Positions 34,944-46,660 of a DNA stretch of 64,000 nucleotides are shown piece after piece. The DNA comes from Mactra quadrangularis. Taxonomy: Eukaryota; Mollusca; Bivalvia; Venerida; Mactridae. A program made the translations under genes and the position numbers. Numbering within the stretch: the first letter of the stretch is position 1; each line of letters starts with the position of its first letter. Location of the stretch: positions 41,119,380 to 41,183,379 of the forward strand of contig CM046303.1 in the NCBI GenBank assembly GCA_025267735.1. Direction: 5' to 3'. The notes beneath the pieces were generated by a model. It had not been told where the DNA came from. It made no database searches and saw only the letters and a program-made list of their open reading frames with translations.

Positions 34944-36997
34944 TACATTACATGACCTAATGTACTACAGACTTGTTAAGATTGTCAAATATTGGTTAAA
35001 AATTATCTCTTGCCCGGACTCTAAATACTGCAAAATCATTTATGAACTTTTAAAATATGATGCCGAAAAAATGCCGAACAAAACTTCTTGGGTTACACTT
35101 GTGAGAAATCTTCTGTCTACACTAGGATTTTATGATGCGTGGGATGCGCAAAGCGTTGGTAACAATGAGTTATTTATCATCAATGTTAAACAACGACTTA
35201 AAGACACTCGTATCCAAAACTGGAATGAAAGACTTAGAAATTCTAGCAGAGCTGATTTTTTTCGTACAATTATAAATTTTGAGTGTCAATTTTATTTAAC
35301 TAGCATAGATCAAATTAAATACAGAACAGCCATGACAAGGCTTATAACATCATCGCACAAATTAAGAGTTGAAACAGGTCGCTGGCATAAGCCTCATAAA
35401 ATCCCTAGAGAGAATAGGTTATGTACAAAATGTAACAAAGTTGATGACGAGTATCATTTCATACTAGAATGTTCTCTATATAATGATTTAAGACAAACGT
35501 ATATTGACAGGCACTATAGATTTCATCCCAGTATGTTTAAACTTAAGCAACTTTTCGAAAGCAAAAACGATGCTAAGATAAGAAACCTAAGTGTTTATAT
35601 TTTTAAAGCTTTTAAGATACATGAATCATACAATGCGCAAATGTAAGTCTTTATATCCGTCGCAAAATACGTGATTGTTCACAAATAACTGATTTTTACC
35701 AAATACATGTCATATATTAAATTACGAGTATAATATATTATGTTTAGTACTTCACGTATTATACTCCTCATGCCTCTTGCAGAATACGTAATCTATCAAA
35801 AACAACTCTCTTGCTTAAAGACTTCCTTAAGTCGAAGTTTGATTATTACATATCAACAGATTTTATATTTTAATCCGTTAAAACTTCTGAGTAATATATA
35901 TGATGATTTCTTGTATTTGTCTCTAAACACATACAAATGTGTATTGTTGTTTGTCACAAATAACTTGAACATGCAAATTGTAAAATAACTAATATTGTAT
36001 ATATTACTGTTGGACTATATATTGTGACTCTGAGTATATATAAATGTACGATTTCCTTTTGCAAAATTGTTTTTGCAGAAAATTGCCTTATGTCAGTTAC
36101 AATTATTATATATTAGTACTGATATTATTTTGGTATATGTCAATTACGAGTATTATATATTAGTACTATTATGATTTTTGGTATATGTCGGTTACGAGTA
36201 TTATATATGAGTACTAAAATTATTTTGGTATATGTCAATTACGAGTATTATATATTAGTACTGATATTATTTTGGTATATGTCAATTACGAGTATCATAT
36301 ATTAGTACTGATATTATTTGATATATGTCAGTTACGGGTATTATATGTTAATACTGATATTATTTGATATATGTCAATTACGAGTATTATATGTTAGTAC
36401 TGATATTATTTGGTATATGTCAATTACGAGTATTATATGTTAGTACTGATATTATTTGGTATATGTCAATTACGAGTATTATATTTTAGTACTGATATTA
36501 TTTTTGGTATATGTCAATTACGAGTATCATATATAAGTACTGATATTATTTTGGTATATGCCAATTACGAGTATTATATATTAGTACGGGTATTATTTTG
36601 TCTGTAAATATGTACAAATGTGTGATATCCCACAAGCAACTCGTTTCTGCTTATAACAGCGATACAAAACAAGTATAAGTCACCTTCTCCTGCGTATCTG
36701 TCTAAGATATTTTGATATAATTTATAATATATTACCTTTATAACCTTTGTTAACTGTGATACCTGCTCAAGTTGATTGAATTTTCATAAAACCAATCCTT
36801 TATAGCTTTATACAAAAGTACTACACTGCATATATATATATTTAAGTGTACATTGTTCTCGAATGTTCTCTCTTTTTCAACTGTATGTTATTGATTACAT
36901 GTAATGTCATTGTCACGTGATTGTATATTTTATGAAATTCATTGTATGTTCACGCGGGTCTATTGACCTATTGATCTGAAAATAAAATCTTCTTCTT
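34944..36997 (+). mobile_element. 5'-truncated LINE inserted in the right arm of the foldback element
   Basis: The 7-bp target CATAACC is duplicated at 34937-34943 and 36998-37004, and the arm sequence resumes exactly across it compared with the left arm. An ORF of 228 codons (34960-35646) encodes the C-terminal part of a non-LTR polyprotein, with a C-x2-C...H-x4-C knuckle (RLCTKCNKVDDEYHFILEC) related to the end of the protein at 41241-42761. A long 3' region follows, and the element ends in aataaaatcttcttctt. The loss of reverse transcriptase and endonuclease fits 5' truncation at target-primed integration. Confidence 0.85.
36085..36600 (+). repeat. Tandem array in the LINE 3' region, about 47-base unit, about 11 copies
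   Basis: The unit contains ggtatatgtcaattacgagt, then attatatattagtactgata, then ttatttt, with scattered substitutions. It is not coding; a 65-codon ORF across it is a by-product of the repeat. Confidence 0.8.
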
Positions 36998-37954
36998 CAT
37001 AACCAAATGTTACTCAAAATATGCAAGCAAAAATAAAGGACTTTTTAATGTATAGAAAACCCGAATATTGTATTCAGTAAAATACCTCATTTGCATAAAT
37101 TTGCATATTTAAATGATCTGATCAAGCTGAAATTGGTACCATATGATAGATAGACCATGAAAACATGGGTATGGAGACTTATCTTAAATTCCTATCTAAG
37201 TTGGTTATTGTGTTATTAGGGAAAAACGGAATTTCGATAATGGCGGACTTAATTTGCATATTATGCAAATTATTCAAGTAACATAGGGTGTCATTACTCG
37301 GATTCTCATTCAGCACCATTCAAAGACATATAAACTGCAAAATATCTTTGTGTGGACTCAAGTACAGGGTTCACCTTGAATATGGCATTTTACTGCAGGA
37401 CTATATACAAAACTGTGACTGGTAAGGGTTGGTTAGGGAGCTGATATTTGCTAATGTTTTTTCGTCAAGTATAGTTCTAATATATATTTTTTATATTCAT
37501 GGTATGGTCAATTCTTCCGTACATTCGATTTTTAAAAAAATAATTTAGAACATAGAAGTAATGACGTTTGAAAGTTATATCTCGGAAATTGTTAAAAATG
37601 TGACGTAATCACTTGTTTTGATGATCAGTGCTTCCAGCACCCGATAATTTTCAAAACATTTACAAAATCTTACAGTCGAAGCATATCATTATTTAGAACC
37701 AAATTTATTTGTTCGAAACATGACAAATAAGCGCGCAATGCGTTTTTAAAGTTTAAAGGCGAATTTTTAGAAATTAGTGACCTCATCGGTTTTTGGCCAA
37801 TAGCATCTTCCTGCCCCAAAATTTGAAAAATCACCTGGCAGATTCGTAAAGAGCACAATTTTTTCTATAAAAAACCATCAAAATATTGCTGATATACCGA
37901 TGAGTACAGCGAACCACATTTTTAGACGCTTTTCTCAACAGGGCCGACATACTA

Positions 37955-39577
37955 ATACTACCCCGTGTTTTTTCGCTTGCCTTTTCAAGACAATCATAGA
38001 AAGAAAATCAATCGCGCATGATAACTATATTTTTATTTTAATTATACATTTGTATCTGCATTAGTATATACAATGTATTTGAAAATAATGTTTATTATCA
38101 GATGTTTATTAATCGATTCGATTTTTTTGCAGGAATTTCAATGTCCAAGCACGAAATTCTCATGATTAAGTGGTATTTTTTTCGGTGCAATGAAAAAAAA
38201 CCCCGCCAATTATATTTTATCCCACCTGAAGACTAACTGTTACAGAATTACAAAGCTGAAGGACTGATATCCTCTAGACAGCTAGTCTTAGACTAGCTAA
38301 AACAAAGTTAAATTTGAACTATGCAATTGAGAGATAAACTCGATGATAGTGAGTCTCAGACTAAGGGTTAAACTAGACCATTTAAAATCGGCCCATGCTG
38401 TATAAATAATATTCTTTACTGGAAATAACATTTAAATTAAAACCGTACAAAATGATAGAATTAGTGCTAAGATAAAATTCAAAGAGTAAACAATTTGATT
38501 TCATCTATGCTTACTATTGACACTAATTTAGATAGCCTATAAACAATCATCTAAAAGTAGTAAAGTGCGAATCTAGTTGAACCCTGTCATTTAAAATAAA
38601 CCTGATGTCAACAGTCTATCTGCAATTTTTGCGATTTGATATAACCTTGAAAAGCTAAATGTCTGAACCCTTTTTGCTTAGACAGGTCGGTAGTGTTCTC
38701 ATTTGGAAAAAGATCTAGGTGGCCGACTAGATTGGGGCTATTTTGGGTGGTCTACCTGGTGTGCGTTAGTGCGTCCGTCCGTCTGCCCGTCCGTCGTTAA
38801 CAGTTTCTTAAAATACAATGTATATTCTCGTCAAAAACGATAAAGCCCACAGGTACATTTTTTTGGCACGTAACATTACCTGGAGGGTCTCTACAAAATT
38901 GTTTCAGTCATGCCCATGGAGTCGACAGATGTAAATCAGAAAATCTTAAAATTCTTCTTGCCTGAAACCAAAATTATTATAATATATTATATCATAATAT
39001 TATCGTCCTAATTCCAAACCCGACGTATAAGCATTTTCATAGTTTTAAGAAAAAAGTCTTTGAAAATTCAGACAGTAAGTATTAAGCATGATTTGCGTCT
39101 TCATAGAATTGATTTTTGTCTATTCGGACTAGTTAAACAGAGAAATGACTTTTACATTTAATTCGTTAAAATACGCACAAATTTAGCTAGCGTACATTTG
39201 ACGTTTAGAGGCGTTGCAACGGAATAGTGGCGCTACAATGTTCAAATGATAGATTATTTCGTTGAAATCTAAACATTCTCTTTTCGTTGTATAAATTTAT
39301 TCATTTTCCTGTCGTACAATGTAAGAAATGCACATAATTTATTATTTGTATGCACTCGTATATATCATTCATACACCTGACTGATTATACTCTTGTATCG
39401 ACAAATGTTAAAAGATATGACTCGTTTCAGTTATGATTCATGACAGTAATTGTTCACAAAGCTTGGTTATATCCTACTTTTTAACTTTCTCGAGGGAGTT
39501 TCAATTTTCAATACAGTAAGCTGCAAACTATTTAATTAATCTACAATGTTTTTTATAATACATTTTATTTATCATTT
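37955..39577. other. Unassigned region; simple gtccgtccgtct tract near 38770
   Basis: A short pyrimidine/purine-biased run gtgcgtccgtccgtctgccc lies at about 38767-38790. No gene or bounded element recognised in the rest. Confidence 0.35.
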
Positions 39578-39853
39578 TTATTGAGTTTAACGCGTGTCAA
39601 CACAAGTTTGGTCATTTACGGCGTCCAGCGCACCTAACCTAGCTTTCCTAGACCATTGTCTATAACCAGTACTCATCTACCCTTCCACAAGGCCGGAATC
39701 TTCTCCATATACCTTATTGATGGAGAAACATTGCCATTTTAGTCAAAATTTCATGGAAGGGTATAACCTCCCCGGGTGGATTCGAACCAGTACCCCCTTC
39801 GGGACACGAGATTCCAAATCCCAGCTCGCTTCCCACTGCGCTACCGACCCGGA
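39578..39853 (-). repeat. SINE family B copy
   Basis: Reversed tail gagtttaacgcgtgtcaac at the left and reversed head (cgctaccgacccgg) at the right, with cctccccgggtggattcgaa as B-box region. Matches 53812-54078 and 60627-60891. Confidence 0.85.
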
Positions 39854-40109
39854 TTTTTTCTTATACATATTTTTGATGAAAACATCATTGACTTTCACAA
39901 TACTTACACATCAATACTAAAATCAAGCTTGATATTTATAGTAAAATGTATTGTACAAAAGGTAATGATATGTTCGATATGACGCAACGATATGTCCTAT
40001 CTCAGCGTTCAGTGGTCCCTCTTACTGTTCCTGGATAGGCTTAGATCATTTAATTCAAACTTTAAATGCAATAAAGTACTAAATGTTATACATAAACGAT
40101 TTTTTCAGA

Positions 40110-40255
40110 CCTATAGTGCAGTATAAGCAGCGCAAAATTATCTTTTAGCGGTAGTTCTGCCAACCCCATAACGGTTCTAAATTTCTAGATTACCTCGAGG
40201 CTCTGAACTAGTCGAGAGATTTTGGAAGAACCTCGAGGTAATCTAGAAATTATTT
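40110..40255. repeat. MITE fragment with attacctcgagg palindrome
   Basis: It starts agtgcagtataagcagcgc and contains tagattacctcgagg with an inverted cctcgaggtaatcta. A second copy with the complementary end is at 56160-56305. Confidence 0.65.
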
Positions 40256-40414
40256 TTAATAATCACACTGATTGAATAAAAAAATGACTGCATTATTATC
40301 GCCGTTCTTGAGATTTGAGCATTTTAAATAGTCCGATTTTATTCGGTTAACCGTGACAGGTTGAATGAGTCTAATCATAACCATGACGATAGGTATAACC
40401 AGTTAATACTATAG

Positions 40415-43086
40415 CTCGTTTAGGATAACTTGAGACAAAATATAACGATACCATTTATATTTATCTATTTTCATTTGGTATTGATTTTCTGTACACACTG
40501 TTTTGCCATCTTATACTATGCATTATTGTCCTCATACATTTGTAAATGTTATGGAAATAAATAAAACTATCTATCGTATTTAAAATATAATTTAACATGT
40601 ATAGAGTATACACAGCCCGCATGTATAACAACTTACGATTCAAATGCATTCAAACGGGAAACTCGTGTTCTTACATTTTTGATAACAATTAATAATAAAT
40701 GGGTGTGGGGATAGTGATTGTGGGGCTAAAACCAACAACCTTTGAATTGGTAGCTAGCCTCATCGAACAATCCTCTAGTCCGGCCTATGTGCAATAGACA
40801 CTCGTTGTACGCTTTAAATGTACTTTAAAATTAATCCCTGTGTTAAAATTAAATTCGAGCCTTGTCGATAAAATCCGATTGTTATTGAGCATTAATACTA
40901 CATTCGTATTCAATGTAATGAATATTCTTGCATAAAGGTCAGGTCGGGGTCAATGTGTCCGCACTATACTAAACTTAAATCCACCTGTGTATAAATATAA
41001 ATATATCTGAATACTAGTACTTGTATTTCGAATTTCAAGTACGTGGAGAAGGTCATATATATATGACACATTTAGCAACATCAGATTATATGATTACTAA
41101 TTAATTAGTTACGTGGTGACACTGTAAAACTGTATTTTTTTTTAAATGTATTTTACCATTAAGTACTTATCAGATATATGCATACATATATAATACTTAC
41201 ATATATACTTAAACATGACAAAATAATGTATATATTTTCATTAAACATTATATAATATAGAATTTCTTAAAATAAATGCATTGTGAATATACATACCCAG
41301 GTTTCTAATTATTGCTTTACTTTCTGAGTTAATTAGATCTATAAATTTGACCATACTTGGTCTTAACCAATATTTTCTAAGAATGTACTGTTTTCTAAGA
41401 TCTGTATACATATTACATTCAAGGATGAAATGAAATTCATCTTCTAATTTGTTACAGTTAAAACATATTCTTTCATTTACTGGAGTTCTTACTGGTTTAA
41501 CCCACCTGCCAGATTCAATATGCAGTTTATGAGATGATAGTCTTAAGCGACTTAAAGCTTGACAAAATTTATTTACTGTAAAGTATTCTAAATAAGGTTG
41601 GAATCTAAAATTTGAAATATTATTATAAAATCTAGCTCTATCTGAGTTTGTCAGTCTGGAATTCCAGTTTTGTATAAACTGATCATTTAACCTTTGCTTA
41701 ACAAGGGAAAGGAATACTTTATCATTTCCAACACCCTGATAAGTCCAAGCTTCTAATAGACCCAATGAACAAAGTAAATTTTTAACATGCAGGCACCAAT
41801 TTGATTTATTTGGATACCTGTCTAGATCACTTTTTAATAAATTGTATATAATATATACATATTTGTTATCTTTCATTTGCAATATTCTTAACCAATATTT
41901 AATTATTTTCAATGAGTGAATTGTTTTAAAAGACACACGTCCTAATTCTCCATAAATAAAATCATTTTGTGTGCTTTTCTTAACCCCTAAAATTCGTTTG
42001 CAAAAATTTAAATGAACTCTTTCTATAGATAAGTTGTTTGAAAAACCACACACTTCACAACAATAATTTAAAATAGGTGATATAAGTTTATCAAATAGTT
42101 CAAGCTTATGTTTTGGAGAAATATATGTAAATTTGAATAAGTATTTATTTAATGTGAACATTGCCTTATTAGCCTGACTAGATAATGTGCTTTGAGCTGT
42201 ACTTAATGAACCACCTGAAGTGAAAACTATCCCCAAATATGTGAAGTTAGAAACAATATCTACAGGCTGACCATTATAATTAAAAAGTAAGTTTCTAGAA
42301 TAGTTACCTCCCTTTCTAAAAATCATTATTTTGGTTTTGGCAACATTCACTTTAAGTTTCCATGTTTCACAATACTCATATAATAAATCTAAACTTTCTT
42401 GTAATTCTGATGCAGATTTTGAAAAAATAACAATATCGTCTGCATACAGTAGCATAAACATTTTAAAATAGTTAACATCAATACCTTCTATATTATTACT
42501 AATAAATTTTTCTTCTAAATCGTTTATAAAAATAGAAAATAAAAAGGGAGATAAACACTCCCCTTGTCTTACACCAAGTAAGCTAGTAAATTCATCACTT
42601 AAACTATTATTATATTTAACTCGAGATTTTACGGTTTCATAAACTGATTTAATGATATTGAAAATATTTCCTCTCAGCCCTAATTTTAATAATTTAAACC
42701 AAAGGTTATCACGAACAACATAATCGAATGCTTTAGTAAAATCAACAAATAATGTGAACAATTTATTTCCCTGTTACGTAACGAGTCGAAGTGTAGAGTA
42801 GGCGTGGTATTGATTTTCACCGGGATATGTGTAGGTGATAATTAGATGCAAATGTGAAAGGTGAGGTCGGGGTCAAATTGTACGCACTATACACGTAATT
42901 ATCGACTATTATCAGTGTGTTTTTGATGTATTAAATTTAGTACGAGAACACACGTTCCACGCATTAAGACATTGTTTAATACTTTTATTACACAAAATAA
43001 GCTGACCTCCCTGTTTTATGTAATATCTGAGTCCCAAATATGTAAACAGACTGAGTCGTTTGTCTCAAGTTATCCTAAACGAGCTA
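40415..43086. mobile_element. TIR-bounded element (28-30 bp TIR) carrying a LINE
   Basis: The left end tagctcgtttaggataactt-gagacaaa and the reverse of the right end are identical, with TA outside each. Inside is the LINE coding segment 41241-42761. A block at about 41030-41140 (acgtggagaaggtcatata) recurs at 48190-48300, and a ggtcggggtca-gcactatac block occurs at both 40943 and 42866. The LINE is probably an insertion within a smaller TIR element, but its own ends are not clear. Confidence 0.6.
41241..42761 (-). CDS. Non-LTR retrotransposon reverse transcriptase, 5'-truncated, 506-codon open frame
   Basis: Reverse transcriptase motifs appear in order: FVDFTKAFD at residues 5-13, GVRQGECLSPFLFSIFINDL at 63-82, and the catalytic YADD at 106-109. 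A thumb-like region with FTYLGIVF follows, and a C-terminal knuckle with Cys433, Cys436, His444 and Cys449. The enzyme copies LINE RNA at a nicked chromosomal target. The frame has no internal stop, but it begins within the RT domain: the endonuclease and N-terminal RT motifs are missing, so this copy cannot be autonomous. Its last 220 residues are clearly related to the ORF at 34960-35646. The first Met is arbitrary. The clade was not resolved; RTE, CR1/Jockey-like and I-like groups remain possible. Confidence 0.85.
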   Translation of the reverse strand: MFTLFVDFTKAFDYVVRDNLWFKLLKLGLRGNIFNIIKSVYETVKSRVKYNNSLSDEFTSLLGVRQGECLSPFLFSIFINDLEEKFISNNIEGIDVNYFKMFMLLYADDIVIFSKSASELQESLDLLYEYCETWKLKVNVAKTKIMIFRKGGNYSRNLLFNYNGQPVDIVSNFTYLGIVFTSGGSLSTAQSTLSSQANKAMFTLNKYLFKFTYISPKHKLELFDKLISPILNYCCEVCGFSNNLSIERVHLNFCKRILGVKKSTQNDFIYGELGRVSFKTIHSLKIIKYWLRILQMKDNKYVYIIYNLLKSDLDRYPNKSNWCLHVKNLLCSLGLLEAWTYQGVGNDKVFLSLVKQRLNDQFIQNWNSRLTNSDRARFYNNISNFRFQPYLEYFTVNKFCQALSRLRLSSHKLHIESGRWVKPVRTPVNERICFNCNKLEDEFHFILECNMYTDLRKQYILRKYWLRPSMVKFIDLINSESKAIIRNLGMYIHNAFILRNSILYNV

Positions 43087-44094
43087 TACACTGAAAATCA
43101 GTACTAACTATAATATCTCAAGTATAAAGCCACACAATATAGTGCGTTAAGAATCAGTGTTCAAGATAGCGCAGTCGGTAACGAAGGCGTAAAATATGTC
43201 ACATTCAGTAATTTTACTACAGAGGTTCGAACCTCACCGCTTCCATACCTTTTTATTTATTCTTGAATTAATATACACATGTAGTTGTATCATATCATAG
43301 ATTTTGTGTTTAAGTTAAATTCTGTTTAATTACTATTTATTTTACATTATTATTTCTTTATTTTTTTCTATTCAGCCGTATATCAAATAATAATAATACA
43401 TTGAATATTCGGCTTAACTAGCGGTGGCTGTGTAGAAATCGAATTAGAGTCCAATTTAACGAACATGCCAAAGTTATCTGCATCTCCTTCTGATTCGCTT
43501 TCTGATGTACATTCTGTAAAATCATTTTAGAACCATTCCAATCAGAAACAGTCAACAGTTTAGTGTAAGATATCGGAGCAATAACTAATCACAAACGAAG
43601 AATAATGTGCATGTTCTATTTTTTTATTCACATTTTGCTGCGTGATGCACAGAGATTTCGACGAATGTATCCATGATGTCAAAAATATTAATTATAAATA
43701 ATTGGTACCAGGCATGATTCGAACCCGGAGAAACAAAAGCAATGTACCTCAATTCAAGTGCATTACCGTCACGACCACGGAGACATATAAATCACTTCAG
43801 TATTATTATTATGAAAGCAGTAATCATGGTTTGTTAAATTAGCTGGGTTTCATTTTTGTAGGAATGTTCCAAAAATCTATAAATACAAAAGTGCAGTCAC
43901 GGTTCACCGGATAAAATCTGACTATAGTCGACTTGCCTTAAGCCAATCGAAACAATGCATTTGAGGTAATATAATGAGAGAAAATGGACGTCGAATAGTC
44001 AAAATAGGGGTGCGTGAATGGACACGTCGGTGCCATGTTTTTGTCGGGTTACCTGTTTGTATTACTGGAAATACCATTATCAGGGAGCCAGACA
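43087..44094. repeat. Region with two facing tRNA-like segments and a shared block
   Basis: A plus-strand tRNA-like stretch lies near 43160-43245 (tagcgcagtcggtaacg, then gaggttcgaacctcacc). A minus-strand one lies near 43705-43790 (gcatgattcgaacccgg, then gtcacgaccacgg). A block at about 43935-44060 is shared with about 17440-17560. The tRNA-like parts have poor anticodon stems and are probably SINE remnants. Confidence 0.45.
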
Positions 44095-44240
44095 AATAGT
44101 CTCATGGACAACTGGTCCCATGTCATTTTGACAGGGGTGGACAAATGGTCCCAAGTAGTTTTGCCACCCTGGACAACTGGTCCCATCTCAGTTTGACAGG
44201 GGTGGACAACTAGCCCCATCTCAATTTGACAGGGGTGACA
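44095..44240. repeat. Minisatellite: ggacaactggtcccat units
   Basis: About four copies of a unit of roughly 35 bases (ggacaactggtcccatctca followed by tttgacaggggt), with variants acaaatggtccca and acaactagcccca. Confidence 0.8.
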
Positions 44241-44319
44241 CTGATAACTAGTTTAGATCGTACAAAATAACAAAATGTGTTTGTGTAAACATTAATAATG
44301 AAACAGTTCATTTTAGAGC

Positions 44320-44580
44320 CTGAGAGGTAGGCAGTATTGAAAATAAAATTTGTATACAATGTAATTCGTTTTTAAATTAATAAATTAGCATGGCGGAAAA
44401 TTACCACCCCTTTGTCAATCATACTGGTAATGGTAGACCGCGCTTTACCATTAAACCAACAAGACACTCATAAAACAAATTAAAATTATACATTTTATTG
44501 TCATCCTGAGCACCCCCAGTCTTGGATATGTTTATTGTATTGTTAATATAAACAGTGTTTTGTACGAACTATAGACAGTT
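44320..44580 (-). repeat. tRNA-like repeat family E, copy 1
   Basis: Shares gaggtaggcagtattgaaaa, then ttaccattaaaccaacaag, then ttttattgt-at-ctgagca with 62090-62290. Reversed, the ggtttaatggtaaagcg stretch looks like a degraded A box. Confidence 0.55.
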
Positions 44581-45360
44581 TAAGTATTACTAGATAAACA
44601 AAATGTAGTCGGTAATATATGCACGCAGTTAAAAAAATCAAATTGAAATATAAGGTAAATGTAATCTATTGGTTACAACGACTGGACATGTTAGTGCAAT
44701 TAATTTAACTCAGACTTAAAAAAAGATCTATAGTCTAAAAACTATTTGATTAAGCAATTTAGAATGTGCTAAAAGTTCGATATGATATTTTGAAAATTGT
44801 ACACATTTTATGTATTGAGCAGTAAATTTAACGACTCTATAATAACAAACGAAATTATGTTGCATGCAAAGTGTCATGAATTAGAACATTGCAACAGTGA
44901 AATGCTTGATATTGCAAAATCATAAACAAAACGTGACATAGACACGGTCTGTCAACTTCAGACTTTCATAATCCAGGACAGCATTTGGTACAACCTCGTT
45001 TTCAAGTCAAAAACAAACTCCTTTCAATAATATTTGTTAACAGTTTCTACTAAGTCCATTCAAAGTACACGTTTATTGACAAATTTGATTATTCTTAAAG
45101 ATCGTATTCAAATACTAAACCGGTTTGTAGTTTTTATTCAAGATCACGAATCACGATTTCTTTAGTACTTCAAAAAAAGCAAATACATGAACTATACAAG
45201 AGGTCTTCAATAGGTTTGAACTATTGTAAACTATCATATTTAATACTTTGTTTCAACGACCTCTAACCGTATTCATTTATACAAAGGTATATTCTTGTAA
45301 CATAATCATAAAATATATTTATATAAATGTCTATTTAGATGACGTTCTTTTAATTTTTGA
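44581..45360. other. Unassigned region
   Basis: Nothing recognised. Confidence 0.35.
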
Positions 45361-45365
45361 TGTGT

Positions 45366-45425
45366 GTTGCTTGCTGCAGCTCCTTTGAATATTTATATAC
45401 ATATAATGTTCAAAGGAGCTGCAAC
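45366..45425. repeat. Short perfect hairpin
   Basis: ttgctgcagctcctttgaa and its inverse ttcaaaggagctgcaacaag are separated by about 20 bases. Confidence 0.6.
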
Positions 45426-45512
45426 AAGCACCATTACTATCTTGGTTTTCATACGTACAAGTACAGGAAATCCAAGATGGAAATGTCTCACCGCACAGGG
45501 AAAACATATTTT

Positions 45513-45715
45513 AAGTAAAAATAAATGCCAACTCCTTTTTGATGTGTTTATTTCTCAAGCGCTTTCGAAATATACTAAGTGGTTGTTACTATAATACAAT
45601 AATGTATATTATATTATAGTATTGTAGTTACCTCCTGATTATAGTTTTTGAAAGCGCTTGAGAAATAAACACGCCAAAATGGCATTAACTTTAACTTAAA
45701 ATATATATACATGTA
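45513..45715. repeat. Hairpin MITE, about 200 bp
   Basis: The arms pair around a centre near 45610: tgtttatttctcaagcgctt and aagcgcttgagaaataaaca in inverse order. The outer parts (acttaaaatat) also pair loosely. Confidence 0.65.
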
Positions 45716-46449
45716 TGTATATAATTGAAATTACGCAGTTTAAAAAGCTCTGATAGTAAAATTTCTGAGGATAGGCTGACAAGCACAGATATGGCAGAAC
45801 TAATGTTTTTACATAAATGTCTACTTGTAAGTGCCATAACTTTATTAGTGATGCAATTATAGATATATTATACGTGCAAATATATATATAAATTTATAAA
45901 AAATTGTTGCACAAGTTTGCTCTTGTTTGTTTTTGTCAAGCTTAGACAACATGTATTAGTCCGGCAGAATTTGGGGCAAAATTAACACAAACTAGATTTG
46001 AATAGGCTAGCACATAAAATGTTTGTTGTGTTTTTGAATGCTGGGATGTATAATATATAAAAACTGTCGAGTACCACCGTGTAACCCTTGAGCATTTTCG
46101 GGAATTCAATATGGCCTCCAAGATGGCGGAAAATCATACGAAATAATGAAATACATGTACATGTCCAGAAATTATTGTTTATGCACCAAAAAGTCCATAT
46201 CATGTACATAAATGTTAAGTTGATATGATAGCAAAATAAAAAATGTAGTTAACACCATTCTGTTACGTTAATTTTTAAAAATGGCGTCCAAAATGGTCAC
46301 TATTTGTACAAGTATTGAAGTAAGAGGCGATATTAAGGAGAACCTTGCACTGTTTAACTGCCCTTACTATTTTTTGCAGTTATTATATAGTCAAAGTGTG
46401 TTGTTTGAGAACCCAAGTAATATCCACCTGTCATTGTTCACATTTTGCA
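45716..46449. other. Unassigned region
   Basis: Two gcc/ggc-rich islets (atggcctccaagatggcgg near 46110 and atggcgtccaaaatggtcac near 46281) resemble each other and may bound a repeat. No gene seen. Confidence 0.35.
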
Positions 46450-46660
46450 TGATATATTTGTATATTTGGCATAATATGCTAATTAAGATAGTCATTACCG
46501 AAATTCTGTTTTTTCTTATGAAGCATCAGTTATAAAAGAAATATTATAGAAATCTAAGGCATATAGCAATATTTTTCAAAGTCTGTTTTTAACAAAAAAC
46601 TAAAGTTAGCATGATCAGTTAATTTGCATACGCAAATTTATGCAAATGAGGTATATTATG
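46450..46660. repeat. Solo copy of the foldback sub-unit
   Basis: ggcataatatgctaattaag, then taccgaaattctgtttttt, then tttatgcaaatgaggtat match in order the sub-unit repeated inside 30805-37952. Confidence 0.65.

Larger units (their letters stand above)
30805..37952. mobile_element. Large inverted-repeat (foldback) element, 7.1 kb including a LINE insertion
   Basis: The ends share GTATGTCGGCCC in inverted orientation, with TA on both outer flanks. The first 0.95 kb (30805 to about 31750) is almost identical to the reverse of 37005-37952, and the pairing continues with more divergence between about 31750-32200 and 34440-34935. A sub-unit (ttgcataatatgcaaatta ... ccgaaattccgtttttt ... atgcaaatgaggta) occurs at about 31465, 32020, inverted at 34500-34690 and 37085-37275, and again outside at 46450-46660. 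Without the LINE the element is about 5.1 kb. No transposase ORF is visible, so its mobility class is open. Confidence 0.75.

Noticed and set aside
34960..35646. 228-codon ORF as a host gene
   Set aside because: It is the C-terminal part of a LINE polyprotein, related to the protein at 41241-42761, and lies inside a TSD-bounded insertion.
36085..36600. CRISPR array
   Set aside because: The units are contiguous and without unique spacers, in a eukaryotic LINE 3' region.
30889..37858. Two near-identical 62-codon ORFs in opposite orientation, as a duplicated gene
   Set aside because: They lie in the paired arms of the large inverted repeat, so their identity comes from the arms. No domain and no coding signature beyond an open frame.
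45364..45594. 76-codon ORF
   Set aside because: It crosses two hairpins and has no recognisable product.
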